64,000 nucleotides of DNA from Micropterix aruncella (Eukaryota; Arthropoda; Insecta; Lepidoptera; Micropterigidae), in the NCBI GenBank assembly GCA_944548615.1, contig OX155961.1, positions 13,474,804 through 13,538,803 of the forward strand. The letters are read 5' to 3'. Within the stretch, counting starts at the first letter, position 1; every line of letters begins with the position of its first letter. A program made the position numbers and the translations under genes. Below, piece after piece: positions 44,144 to 54,628 of the stretch. The notes beneath the pieces were generated by a model. That model saw nothing but the letters and a program-made list of their open reading frames with translations. It was not told the origin of the DNA and ran no database searches.

Positions 44144-44208
44144 ATGTTCCTTACGGTTATTACGAAAATAACAGAAACGAAATGACACAAATAACGAAAA
44201 TTCCACAC
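42370..44208 (-). CDS. LINE reverse transcriptase, endonuclease domain missing
   Basis: 612 codons, uninterrupted. Roughly the first 22 residues come from flanking family A DNA, so the start is fortuitous; LINE-encoded protein begins about residue 23. Reverse transcriptase blocks in order: VIPIFKGGDKLQVNNYRPIS; FRSGVF and NQFGFREGLGTS; FLDLAKAFDSV with Asp238; GVPQGSVLGPILF; ISYADDTVV with Tyr324-Ala-Asp-Asp; TVKYLGIVVDNKLRW. The post-RT region (YFALCETLINYGIIGWGG, AQKCILKIMHRKPY) is full. Palm catalytic aspartates are present, so the domain looks chemically intact, but without an endonuclease and its own promoter it is unlikely to mobilise. The fragment at 60751-61281 is a distant relative. 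Clade is jockey/CR1-like; not resolved. Confidence 0.88.
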   Translation of the reverse strand: MWNFRYLCHFVSVIFVITVRNMLKKTSSLSKIQIEDEVVTLQNNTKKVLNHINKHFCGVGPMLAKKFVTDEEIDSCNDTGIYQASLYLRPTNAAEVTKIIESLKNKSAAGNDELGSHIFKITKSYISVPISHIINVSFRSGVFPSDLKTARVIPIFKGGDKLQVNNYRPISILNTMSKIIEKVAKLRLMKFLGENAILSDNQFGFREGLGTSNAISALTDFLVQGIDKGEKCLAVFLDLAKAFDSVPHNRLLQQLKKIGVASSSLQWFQSYLTNRVQFVSILNHFSDAEPLTYGVPQGSVLGPILFLTYINDLCQLPTAKIISYADDTVVIFKGSNWDSTLTKANLGMNEIRDWLETAKLTLNVSKTSYMTFSPTNRGQPTVNHHVTIHKCHSETSCNCAPLKRSPTVKYLGIVVDNKLRWEEQVNAVSKKVRTLGYTFKELRSVLDRRTLTIVYFALCETLINYGIIGWGGCCKTLLTPLLTAQKCILKIMHRKPYQYSSKELFKEAQVLDARLLFIKTALRWVFVAKQNKSFIITHTKPTRQLLSDNLNVPRMKTTFGQRHYSFIATRLYNKLSSDIKTSPSCHVFKSKINKWLVQEERLSIHAMIDVVE

Positions 44209-44690
44209 TGTAATGTAAGAAACAAGAACTCGAGGTCTCGACGTAATGAAATAACATTACGTTTTGTTTTGCCATCGTTTCGAAAAGAGACGGCAATATT
44301 AAAATGTCGAAACACCATTCTAGGTAGTTGCGAGCTGCGTAAGTATGGATACATCTACAAAAAAATATGGTGATTCATCCTGATTCAGATATTAGTATAT
44401 AAGTACATTAAAATATGTATGTTACTTCATTACGGCAGTATATATTCCCATTCTGTACGTATATTTGCAATACAGCGTATGGCAGTATCATTAATGGGAT
44501 GGTTTCACAACATGCGTGTTATATGGTAAATACCATCACACTAACACAGTCACGCGTCATGTTAATGCATACATATGAATCACAGTCCATGTTATATACG
44601 TAATCCCTGTTGAAACATGAATATATACATGCATTACAGCGTTACATTTTTGTCATTGCACCTGCAACGTATATAATTTTCAGTCGCTGT

Positions 44691-45264
44691 TCAAAACAAT
44701 AAATAAGGAAGGCAGGGGCCTCGGTTTCTTTGTCACAGTGACGTAGCGTCAGTGTCGCAAGAAGGAGCTTGAGAAGGGTTCAACACGAGAGTATTTAAAA
44801 AAATATCATAGGGCACTCAGGTGCTACTAGGTGTCTACATATTATACACCCTAGTGGAGAGTAAGAGGAGGTAAAAAGATGATAACATTACAAAAAACGA
44901 AAAATATTCTGTACAACAAGTACCTTATGATTTTAGTATTGGTTTCCGAGTAATCGGTCCTAAATAGGAGTAGTTGTCGATATTCATGTGTCGCACCGTG
45001 TTGCAACGCATCCATCGAAATATTGAACGTAACGGCTCGCGACAAAGCGTCATGCTCTATATCTTCCCCAACCGCGCGCACACGTATACGTAAACTAACA
45101 GGTGGGTAAATGAAAAATATAGCTGTTGAATATTAAAGAGAATGTATTTAGGTAAAATATTATTCGCAAGGCATTAGTTGTTATTTTGAAATGTACCTGT
45201 AAACTGGGAATTTTTCGGAAAATGGGGCTTTTCGGAAAATAGGGATAAATCAAAATGGTGTCCT
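44691..45264. other. no recognisable feature
   Basis: Unassigned; the 76-codon minus frame (44851-45081) has no motif. Confidence 0.35.
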
Positions 45265-45440
45265 GTAATATTTATTATTATTTATTCCGTAGCCGGCGAT
45301 TGGGGAGGGGGTCGCCCTAGCAGCCAATACGCTGCTGTCGGTGCCGCTGGATCTCGTACTCCATTCAGGAATCGCTTCCATTCTTAAGGATTTTTTGCCA
45401 CGTCTCGAGCATCCCTAGCCGATAATCGATGATTCCTGTA
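45265..45440 (-). repeat. LINE 3'-terminal scrap (same family as 27400-27960)
   Basis: ATTCCGTAGCCGGCGATTGG, CAGCCAATACGCTGCTGTCGG and CACGTCTCGAGCATCCCTAG match 27405-27560 with few changes. It represents only the last ~55 codons and 3' end of the LINE. Confidence 0.8.
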
Positions 45441-46626
45441 ATGTGAATATGATCACATTGACTTTATTTTGGTACCGTTCGGCAATTGTATGAAATCGGT
45501 TTGAGAGCGAAATTGCGGAGGACTTCTTTATCGACATTTAAAGGAAAACATAGACTATTCTGTGGGCCTCTACTTCTTTATAGTTTTTTAGCGAAGAGGG
45601 ATGTCCTGAAAACCAGGTATAACAAATCTGAGGGCATTTGGAGTGTTTGTGGTTTTCTCACGTAGTCTTTGTCAAGTTCGTCATTTCTTTTTTAAAAAAA
45701 TATATGTCAATATGGTCTATGTTGTGGAATTTACGATGAAATAAATAAGATAAACATTGTATACATATATTACGTACTCAACAACGTCCCACCAAAAAAG
45801 TAGCTCTATTACCACCCCTCTTGGTGACTTGAATACGAATTTAGGTGAATATACGGCGCTAAGAGGCAGACTAAAGGTATTTTTTCCTTTCGCATATTCG
45901 CATGTAAACAGTTTTATTCGGTAATCTTTCGCCCTCTCTTTTCTTTTCTAGCTAAGACAGTCCCTGTAATTCCCTTGAGTGCCCCGGCGCGAATCTTTCC
46001 AGGCGAAATGAATAATGCTTGTGGTGTGGACGCGACCTCATTTATCATACGCATCGACCATAAATAGGACTCTTTTGTAATTATGAGATTTATTTGACTG
46101 CAATAGAATGAAAGGGCGTATTTTTTTATCACGAATCGCAACATGAAAGATGTCTTTATGTAGATTATAGATACTTCTGCTTTTTGTCTATTGATTCTAT
46201 GCGGTCGCTTATTGAACAGATTGAAGCACGATATATTTTAAGCTATTGCATAGCTTTTATCGCGGGCCTAGGCCAGCGCGGCGACCGAATGAAGAAATTT
46301 CTTAACGAAAATTAATGATTTTAAACTGATAATTACGTCTAAACGAGTACTGCTTACGATTCGAAAAAAATATATGTTAAACAAGAACATTTTCCTAATA
46401 TTCTTAGCTTTGAATATTTTAGATTTTGTTTATATTACATAGTGTAATTAATTTGTGAAATTAGGTCTAACCGAACACAAAAACGACTACTACGCAAATA
46501 CTATCTGGCGTATTATTATTAAACCTGCACCATTTTAAAGATAATTTAATTATCTATCTTTTTATCTACGATTTTTTTCGAATAATCCGTTTTTTTTTGC
46601 TTTATCGAATAAAAAATTCGTGCGCG
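45441..46626. other. no recognisable gene
   Basis: Unassigned. A minus-strand 76-codon frame (45914-46144) has no motif. AT content rises after 46300. Confidence 0.35.
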
Positions 46627-46720
46627 GCGCTCTATCGGAAGACGTTTAAATTATTCCGAATCATTTGCTTTCGCAGCCGCAAATGATTCGGAATAATTTC
46701 AACGTTTTTCGATAGAGCGC
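46627..46720. ncRNA. near-perfect 42-bp hairpin, precursor-like or palindromic MITE
   Basis: Left arm 46627-46668 (starts GCGCTCTATCGG, ends CCGAATCATTTGC) pairs with right arm 46679-46720 across a 10-nt loop. Reading the + strand as RNA I count 39 Watson-Crick pairs, two G-U wobbles and one mismatch. The length is within the range of insect small-RNA precursors, but the perfection also suits a young palindromic transposon. No copy elsewhere in the window. Function is not established. Confidence 0.35.
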
Positions 46721-47580
46721 AGTTATCTGATATCAGAAAAAATAAAATAAATAAAATAATAAATAATTATAATTGCATAAGTTGTTAAAAATGCTATGTA
46801 ATAGCTTTACCGCGGCAGTCCCCGAGTGCCACACGTATTTTTTTTTATTTCGATTTAGGTATGCAGAGATAGAATGGCTAAGCACACAGCCTAAACATGA
46901 GACTTTTATCTGAAAGATTTTTTTGCAAGTTTTTATTAAGTAGTTGTCAAGGTAATGTCTGTAATTTTATTGAAATTCATAAACGGTTTAATTTTTTATT
47001 TAACTATATTTAATTACTTTAATTTTTCACTGTAATCCTGTGTGATTTCCAAAGCAAGTAAATATATAAAAAAAATAAAAAACACGATTGCCGTAACAGA
47101 AAGTGTGGTCGATATCCTGAACGTCAGGCAATGTACTGTATTTAATTAAGGTGTGGTGGGCGCTGAACAGCCACAGTGGAAATAGATCCAGGATTAAGAA
47201 AAGGAGTATCTCAGAAAACCGCTTCCTTCCTGATCTTCTCTGGCTGCTTCGCTGATGGGTAGCTACCCAGACGCTGGTGCTGATCCCGTCGAAACAAACT
47301 CCCTAAAATGCACGGCACTTCTGGAAGTTATTTTTCTGTAATTTTTCTCTTGATATCTCTGTATCTCGGATAGACGAGTATTTCACGACGTGCGATACGA
47401 TCCGATAACTGAATCGCCGACCGCGCAGATGGTCCGAGCGATGACTTTTTGTAGGTACTTATTTATTATAACAGGGAAGGAATAAAATATATTGGAAAAC
47501 ATTTATTTAGGATTAGGGAGGAATAAGACAAGACTTAAGGATACACCAGGCTTGTCCAAAGTGAACTATTGTATTTAAAA
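46721..47580. other. no recognisable gene
   Basis: AT-rich to about 47080, then balanced (47150-47440, for example CGATCCGATAACTGAATCGCC). No open frame of note, no partner. Confidence 0.35.
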
Positions 47581-48306
47581 CTAGCTGACCCGTGCCCACT
47601 TCGTTGGGCGGTAAAACTTTTTACTTGTAATGAAATTATAAGTATGGTTTGGTTAGTACTGAGTGCTATGATTTATTTCCTGACTGCCAAAAGAAGGGTT
47701 ATATTTTTAATGCATATGCATGTATGTATTTGCATACCAATTTGACTATATAACCGTTATTTGTGAGTGTCTTATTTGTGAATGTTTTATCTCTTTAACC
47801 ATTTATGCAGTAAAAGTGAAATTATATGCAGTAAAAAGAAAAAGTCTTTTGTTTTAAACACTTGAGACGATAAATTTACTTATTTTGATAATAATTCATA
47901 ATTGTTGATATGACCAATAAACATGACCTAACGATTTAAATATTCTTTTTAATTTGAAAAACTACTTTTTGTGACTTAAATATAAAAGTTAGACATATGC
48001 TGTCGCTGACTTTTTTGTAGGCATTATCAAGCTCTACAACTTTTCTCTAGAACTTCATCATATATCTCTCATCCTCAAGGCAGCGTTAGTTAGAAACATT
48101 TTCGTTCGACCGTTTTTTCCGACTTACTTTGGAAATCCGACTACCACAAAAAAGTCTTCTCATTTTTCGAATTAAAATATAGCCTATGACACTCACAAAT
48201 AACGTGGCTTTCTATTGGTAAAAGAATTTTCAAAATCGGTTCAGTAGGTCCAGAGATTACTTCCTACAACGTCACAAACTTTACCTCTTTATAATATTAG
48301 TATAGA
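47581..48306 (-). mobile_element. non-autonomous Helitron, 726 bp (copy 3 of 3)
   Basis: CTAG at 47581-47584 after A (47580); TC end (as GA) at 48305-48306 before T. Colinear with 2113-2863 and 38762-39516; small deletions include loss of the duplicated GTGAGTGTCTT segment. Confidence 0.85.
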
Positions 48307-48314
48307 TTATTTAT

Positions 48315-48560
48315 ATTACGGTTTTTTGATCATATATTGTGGTTGATGTATTTATCCATATAGATACTTGCATATTGCCGGAATGTATTAAATGAGACAT
48401 TTCATTTGACACTAAACACTATATATTTATATTAATTTATTGACATTTGAACATTTAGACAAATGCTGACTTGATAATTAGATAATTACCAATGACCATA
48501 CGACAATTACCTAGGTACCTAGGTACCCTATGATACTCGGGATGATATAACGATTTTAAC
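48315..48560 (-). repeat. fragment of the ACGACTGCC-type dispersed repeat
   Basis: Reversed relative to 31995-32440: GGTTGATGTATTTATCCATA, ACACTAAACACTATATATTT and TACCCTATGATACTCGGGATGA correspond inverted. Ends are missing. Confidence 0.55.
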
Positions 48561-50199
48561 AATACCACACACTAAGTAAGTCGCTTACGTTTGACGGAAC
48601 CGTGAACCTAAGGGGGGGGGGGGCGTTTAAAGGACGGTAAAAGCCTAACGAGTGCTATTAACAATACAATCTATTAAAGGAATTTTACCCAATCAGGGGC
48701 TATTATTAGGGATACCCATAAGTAATCAATTATTTTAAAACCTAAAAAAAACATTGTTTAATAAAATGACGAGTTTATTTCCTAATCTATTATATAACCT
48801 CCATCACTATCAAGGGCATTTCGCCATTTTTTCTGCAAATTTTCAATCCTCTATTTATAATAATACAGGGTCCGTGATGCAAAATGTGATTCGAGGCATT
48901 CAGTTGTACATCTGCTGGAGTTAGTGTGTGCATTTTTTTACGACTATGGTGTACGGAATTTGGCGGTGGAGAAGGCCAGTTTGAGGATTGCTTCTCTGAG
49001 AATGCCAGCGCGGTTATGACTATGTATCGCGGTTCCTTGTTTGCTGGTCCGGTGTTCGGCATTAGCCCAGCTGCAGACACTCGATTCACGACTGCCGCGC
49101 TAGCGTTAAACTGACCGGTCTTCATGCTACCATTAATTATATAGGGTATTAAATTCTGTGTCGTGCTAAGTTTTGGCAGCTAGGATTTTACTACGAAACC
49201 TAATGTGTAGATGGCACTCATAGTATCAAACATTGATTATACTTCTCTTGTGTTCTGTAGCCCAATAGATGGCGTTCTAAACACGCCGTTACGGTATCCT
49301 ATCCAAAGCAAAATAATAATATAATAAACGAATTTTTAAATCAGCTCATACTATGTTAATATTATTACATAAATATGTCAATTTCAATTTCAATCGTTTC
49401 AATACATAATAATTGCGCGCTTTAGAGTTCAAATAGACTAAATGGCATTCTAGTATCTCTGCATTATTTCTATTATGTCATCAGCCTATATTTTAAAAGC
49501 GAGAGATGGCCGTATTTATTAAATGTAAGTATTGTTATCATTGGTTAAATAACGTGTTTTTATAAACAATCAGTTCGTTTTAAAGATGCATTTATTATCC
49601 ATGTTAATATTGATGGCAAAATATATTGCATTAGTTTTGCCGGGCAATGCTATCAGCGCCACCTGCATGTCGCTGGCGCAGAAAAGTTGCCAAAACGTAG
49701 TGTGGCTTTGAGCAATCTGATGACCTATATAATTAATGAGGATATTGCCTGGTTATTACATTTGTTTTTTATCGTTTTCACACAACACTGATCGCAAGTT
49801 TCCAAACGCGTTTTTGCATTGCATTTTCGTTCCGTTTCATTTATTTAATTCACCCGCTTCCTTGCGTTTGGCTACTGGCGCCTGCCTCTGTTTGCAATCG
49901 TTTCTTCAAATCTTGGCATTGTACCAAATTTACACTGGCGATCAATGGAAGGAGATTGATTGGCCGCTCTGTTCCAACACGATCCCTGGCTCAACCACCC
50001 GCTTCCGCCTCGTCCAAATTTTTCTCTCGAATTATCGGACTGCGACCATTTTTTGTTTTGATTGATATTCGTACTAGAAAGGGGCATATTTATATCTTGA
50101 TTTCTTGAAAATGGTAAAAGGAAATACGTGTCAGAGACGATCTTATACGGTTTAGTCTTCCTCCCGCCCACGAGATATAGATACATAGTAATCTGCTGA
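48561..50199. other. unassigned, with a weak mariner-like trace
   Basis: A 12-base G run at 48612-48623. Minus-strand reading near 48785-48850 gives RIENLQKKWRNALDSDGGYI, like the C-terminus of mariner transposases, but upstream frames do not support a transposase, so I do not call a gene. 49140-49330 and 49560-50190 hold no recognised feature; frames of 104 and 109 codons overlap on opposite strands at 49736-50186. Confidence 0.35.
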
Positions 50200-50985
50200 G
50201 GTGGTTTGCATCCTATGTGGCTAATTGCAATCTCGCTGTCACCGTTAGAGGTTGTAAGTCCAAATTCATAACTATCCCTTCAGAATTACCCCTATGACTC
50301 TCGTGTAGGTTCTGTGCTATTTAATATTCTCGTCGAATATCTTGAATCTTGCTTCGACACGTTCAATTTCGTCGTTTACGCGGTCAACCTAAAAAAAACT
50401 GCGGTACGTAGTTGATCTGATTTTGAGAATGATCAAAATTATTATATTTATTTTACAACGTACTGCCACAGAAGCGAGATTTGCCCTAATGTTGATAAAT
50501 GTAACGTTATAAATTTCATCCGAAACGTTCTTGTAATAAACTACGACTATGTGATACTATACCCACTAAGTGAGACTGTACCAATGATTGTTTATCTCTC
50601 AATTATAAATGGTTGTTTATCTGCTATGTTACTAATCGCAACCAAGCTGTCACCAGCGGAGGTTATAAGTCCTAGTTCGTAACTGTCCCTATAAAAGTAC
50701 CTTAAGATTTTCATCTAGATCCTCTGCTATTCAATATTTACGTCGAAGATCTGGGACCTTGCTTCCTCACGTCCAAGTTCGTTGATAACGCGGTCAACCT
50801 TAACAAAATCTTTGCCATAAGGAGTAAATCTGACTTCGAGAATGAAATTATTTCAATTATCTTACAACTTAGATAAAGAAACAAGATTTGCCTTAATGCT
50901 TCTAAATTAACGTTGTAAATTTCTTTTGAAACGTTAATGTAATCAACTACGACTATGTGATACTATACCCAAAGTGAGACTGTAC
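50200..50985 (+). pseudogene. decayed LINE reverse transcriptase, palm region in two diverged copies
   Basis: Both copies read in order: first (50215-50580) VLFNILVEYLESCFDTFNF, VVYAVNLKK, SDFEND, DKCNVINFIRN, INYDYVILYPLSE; second (50640-50985) DPLLFNIYVEDLGPCF, KFVDNAVNL, SDFENEI and the YDYVI-type end. These correspond to GPLLFNIFINDL, YADDxKI and KCxVISFxR blocks of I/R1-like reverse transcriptases. The catalytic YADD is altered (YAVN, VDNAVN) and stops occur. The second copy leads directly into the satellite at 50991. Confidence 0.7.
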
Positions 50986-50990
50986 GTAAA

Positions 50991-52191
50991 ACATCTCTTG
51001 TACGCGATTTCGGGCTTTTCCTTGATACTAAATTCTCCTTGGACAGCAATATAGACTTTTGGCGAACCACAGTACTTGTACTGCTAACCTACAAGTGAGC
51101 TAATGAATCTAACAGGAGAGAACCAGAAGAAACACTCCGCAACCGTCAAAAACACCGTCGTTCCTCAGTCAATCGCTTAAGGAGTAATGTCGGTCTGAGT
51201 CGATCCTGCGAGAAACCAACCGACGTAGAAAACATCTCTTGTACGCGATTTCGGGCTTTACCTTGATACTAAATTTACCTTGGACAGCAATATAGACTTT
51301 TGGCGAACCACAGTACTTGCACTGCCAACCTACAAGTGAACTAATGAATCTAACAGGAAAGAACCAGAAGAAACACTCCGCAACCGTCAAAAACACCATC
51401 GTTCCTCAGTCAATCGCTTAAGGAGTAATGTCGGTCTGAGTCGATCCTGCGAGAAACCAACCGACGTAGAAAACATCTCTTGTACGCGATTTCGGGCTTT
51501 ACCTTGATACTAAATTTACCTTGGACAGCAATATAGACTTTTGGCGAACCACAGTACTTGCACTGCCAACCTACAAGTGAGCTAATGAATCTAACAGGAG
51601 AAAACCAGAAGAAACACTCCGCAACCGCCAAAAAATCGTTCCTCAGTCAATCGCTTAAGGAGTAAAGTCGGTCTGAGTCGATCCTGCGAGAAACCAACCG
51701 ACGTAGAAAACATCTCTTGTACGCGATTTCGGGCTTTACCTTGATACTAAATTTACCTTGGACAGCAATATAGACTTTTGACGAACCACAGTACTTGCAC
51801 TGCCAACCTACAAGTGAGCTAATGAATCTAACAGGAGAGAACCAGAAGAAACACTCCGCAACCGTCAAAAACACCATCGTTCCTCAGTCAATCGCTTAAG
51901 GAGTAATGTCGGTCTGAGTCGATCATGCGAGAAACCAACCGACGTAGAAAACATCTCTTGTACGCGATTTCGGGCTTTACCTTGATACTAAATTTACCTT
52001 GGACAGCAATATAGACTTTTGGCGAACCACAGTACTTGTACTGCCAACCTACAAGTGATCTAATGAATCTAACAGGAGAGAACCAGAAGAATCACTCCGC
52101 AACCGTCAAAAACACTATCGTTCCTCAGTCAATCGCCTAAGGAGTAATGTCGGTCTGAGTGGATCCTGCGAGAAACCAACCGATGTAGAAA
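50991..52191 (+). repeat. five-unit 241-bp satellite derived from reverse transcriptase sequence
   Basis: ACATCTCTTGTACGCGATTT begins units at 50991, 51232, 51473, 51710 and 51951: periods 241, 241, 237, 241 bp. Unit 1 differs most (CTTTTCCTTG, TTCTCCTTGG); units 2-5 are nearly identical. Each unit translates on + as TSLVRDFGLYLDTKFTLDSN then IDFWRTTVLALPTYK and a stop, matching the RDLGVxxDxKLxFxxHI block that follows the catalytic palm in LINE reverse transcriptases. Minus-strand frames of 73-76 codons repeated here are only reflections of the unit. Confidence 0.92.
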
Positions 52192-52199
52192 TGAGGACT

Positions 52200-52720
52200 T
52201 AAGGAGACAATAGCCGAGCGTGGAAGACAGGCGCATACGGCGACAGTGGAAGCATTGTCGCAGCGCTAAGACAATAAGTCAGGAAAAGGAGGCGGTCACT
52301 GAGTGCAGTGTCACCGAAAGGAGCTACCCTTTTAAACACAACACAATAATTGCCACAGCCGAGACATTTATTATGTCACGTCGGGGTCCTCAGTTTCGCG
52401 TAGTTTGGTTTATAATAAAACACGAGACTGCACTGGACTCTTTCAAAGAGAAAGTCCAGTGCAGAGCGACCAAGATGCCAATGGGTTTTAAATATCTGGA
52501 GTATTCAGAAATACTTTACAGATTGCAACTGCCCGTACTCAAGGATTGTAGGATCAGGGTTGTCCTCAATGAGATGTATAAGAGCCTCAATGGATGTTAT
52601 AATTGACCCGATTTGTCTTCAATCTTTAAGCGGATAATCTGTGAAGACACGACTTTAAACTGGAGAAAACACGCCAATCACAGGAATCACTTCCAAGCCA
52701 ATCCGGCTATGTACCAGTGG
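52200..52720 (+). pseudogene. LINE reverse transcriptase C-terminal remnant after the satellite
   Basis: Frame 52220-52606 ends with FKEKVQCRATKMPMGFKYLE, YSEILYRLQLPVLKDCRIR and VVLNEMYKSLNG. This fits the VQRRATKLxxGLxxLxYEERL...LNLPTLExRRxRxDLIEVYKILNG end block of LINE proteins. Downstream (to about 52720) the same frame family gives an ICEDTTLNWRKHANHRNHF stretch. 52260-52430 does not fit and may be an insertion. Together with 50200-50985 it brackets the satellite in the natural protein order. Confidence 0.65.
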
Positions 52721-53748
52721 ACAAGTACATATACCTGCTAAAGTGGTTGAAGTGTATATTATCAACATTGTTAAAATAGATAGGACGTACATTTAATATA
52801 ACGTAGTAATAATTATAGAGTAGGGGAGGTATTGGATAGGTTTCATCTATTTTAGTTATATTTATATAGGTTTTGTTATTGCGTACGAACATTCTCTTGA
52901 TCGAATTTTGAATGTGAATATGTTATCTGCATGATACCATTTATTGGATTGTGTTTCTTACCAAAGAAATATTCAATTTACTAGTTTTAAAAACTCCTTT
53001 CAAATATGACAACCTACCCCTTTCAAGGGTTAGTTGTCACAGGCTGTAGGGTTGATTGTCAGATGCATTTTAAATAGCTAAAAGACTTGTAAGTTCATGT
53101 TTAGTTTATACTCATAAATGATAACATATAATGAAATTGGCAATTAAGTCTCTATTAGCCAGACTCGGAGTTTTGCCATACATAGAGCGCACAGAAACCG
53201 AATTCATTTTTGAACATCTGCATATCGATGCGAGATACGAACCCGCATCCACCGTGAACAAATACGAAGGTAGAGTACCATAGTGCTTCAATCTCGCCCG
53301 CCGAAAGAAAAAAATGGGGTCGTTTGTCACAAAAGAGCTTGGGACAAGCAACCCCAATACTATTGTGACAACCATCCACACTCTGCCATTTTCTTTGTAA
53401 AAGCTAAATTTCGTAAGAAGCGACCGCTTAGGAACAGGACAATTACGGTAAATATTAGCTAAACGTACAGTCTTTCCGATTACTTTGTTAAAAAAATATA
53501 CAGGGAATAATAAAGACTCAAAAAAAATGTAGGTGGAAAATAAATTACTCACATGCTATAATTTTCTTATTATAATTGTTGCAATCACCAAGACGTTCAC
53601 ATCCACTAACTAACAGCGTTGACTGTTTCCTGACAATATAATACAACAGCAAACGATGCTTCAGTTCCATGCGAACTTTATCGCCGAAGATACAAAACAT
53701 GTGACAACCAACCCGTGTGACTACCGGCCCCGCGCTCCCCTACTTTTT
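52721..53748. other. no recognisable gene
   Basis: Unassigned. A 146-codon minus frame at 53112-53552 and a shorter + strand frame from about 53131 overlap; neither carries a motif I recognise. Confidence 0.35.
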
Positions 53749-54197
53749 ACACGACTGCCCAACTAAAAAGGAGTGTATTGTATTCAGGATTCATATATGT
53801 ATGTTTTCCGTTTCTTTATACCACTATGACTTCTAAACGCCTAAACCGGTTTAGAAGTGCGTGGTATTGTTAGAATCTCTATGTCATCCCGAGTGTCCTA
53901 GGGTACATTATCTGTCTAAATATCAAGTAAGTAGTTGTCTAAATGTCCAAATGTCAATAAATTAACATGAATATATCGTGTTTAGTGTCAAATGAAATGT
54001 CTGATTGAGTAAATTCTGGAAATATTTATATATTTTATTTTATTTTCTTAAGGATAACTTACAGCCAATAATTTTGTAGTAAACAAAAATACATGTATGT
54101 ATTGAAATAAATATCTAAACCACAAATATTTCATTAAAAATCCGTAATAAAATTAATTATAAATACAATAGTTCACTTTCTATAACGGCAGTCGTGT
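53749..54197 (+). repeat. ACGACTGCC-type dispersed repeat, tandem copy 1
   Basis: ACACGACTGCCCAACTAAAAAGG at the left, ACGGCAGTCGTGT at the right. Interior matches 31995-32378. A short LINE-tail-like insertion (TTTATTTTATTTTCTTAAGG) sits near 54030-54070. Confidence 0.75.
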
Positions 54198-54238
54198 TTT
54201 TATATTCTTTTTAATATATTTACTTGTTACACGACTGC

Positions 54239-54628
54239 CCAACAAAAAGGGAGTGTTATGTGTTCAGCGTTCATCTATGTATGTTTTTCATTTTTTATTC
54301 CACCATAACTTCTAAACGGTTCATCCGATTTAGAAATGTGTGGTATTGTTAGAATCGGTATGTCATCTCAAGTGGCATAGGGTACCTTAACTGTCCAAAT
54401 ATCAAGTATGTAGTTCTCTAAATGGGTTCTTCCAAATTTCCAAATGTCAATAAATTTACATAATTATACCGTGTTTAGTGTCGAATGAAAGGTCTGATTG
54501 AGTACATTTCGGAAATATATATGCCTCTATAGGGATAATTACATAAACTACTAATATTTCATGAAAAACCGTAAAAAAATAATTATCAATACTAAATATC
54601 AGTTCACTTTCTGTAGCGGCAGTCGTGT
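54239..54628 (+). repeat. ACGACTGCC-type dispersed repeat, tandem copy 2
   Basis: Begins 490 bp after copy 1 and is colinear with it. The ~40-bp spacer (TTTTAATATATTTACTTGTT) recurs after copy 2 as TTTTAATATGTTTACTTGTT, so the duplication unit includes the spacer. Confidence 0.75.

Larger units (their letters stand above)
41895..44690 (+). mobile_element. family A repeat copy split by a LINE
   Basis: 41895-42010 (TAAATTACTATTTTGTTATTAAGG, TCCAATCGTAATTTTGG) and 44144-44690 (AACATGTTCCTTACGGTTATTACG, CAGTCACGCGTCATGTTAATGC) are consecutive parts of the uninterrupted copy at 35480-35990. The LINE lies between. Confidence 0.7.

Noticed and set aside
48785..49125. mariner transposase on the minus strand
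   Set aside because: Only a short C-terminal-like RIENLQKKWRNALDSDGGYI stretch is suggestive; upstream frames lack the DD34D blocks and TIRs are not seen.
51169..51877. Three nearly identical 73-76 codon minus-strand proteins
   Set aside because: They are the antisense reading of satellite units; the + strand translation is the one that matches reverse transcriptase.
50991..52191. CRISPR-like array
   Set aside because: The repeats are 241 bp and contiguous with no short spacers, in eukaryotic DNA; it is a satellite.
53112..53552. 146-codon minus frame
   Set aside because: No motif, alternative frames on both strands are equally open, no splice or promoter context.
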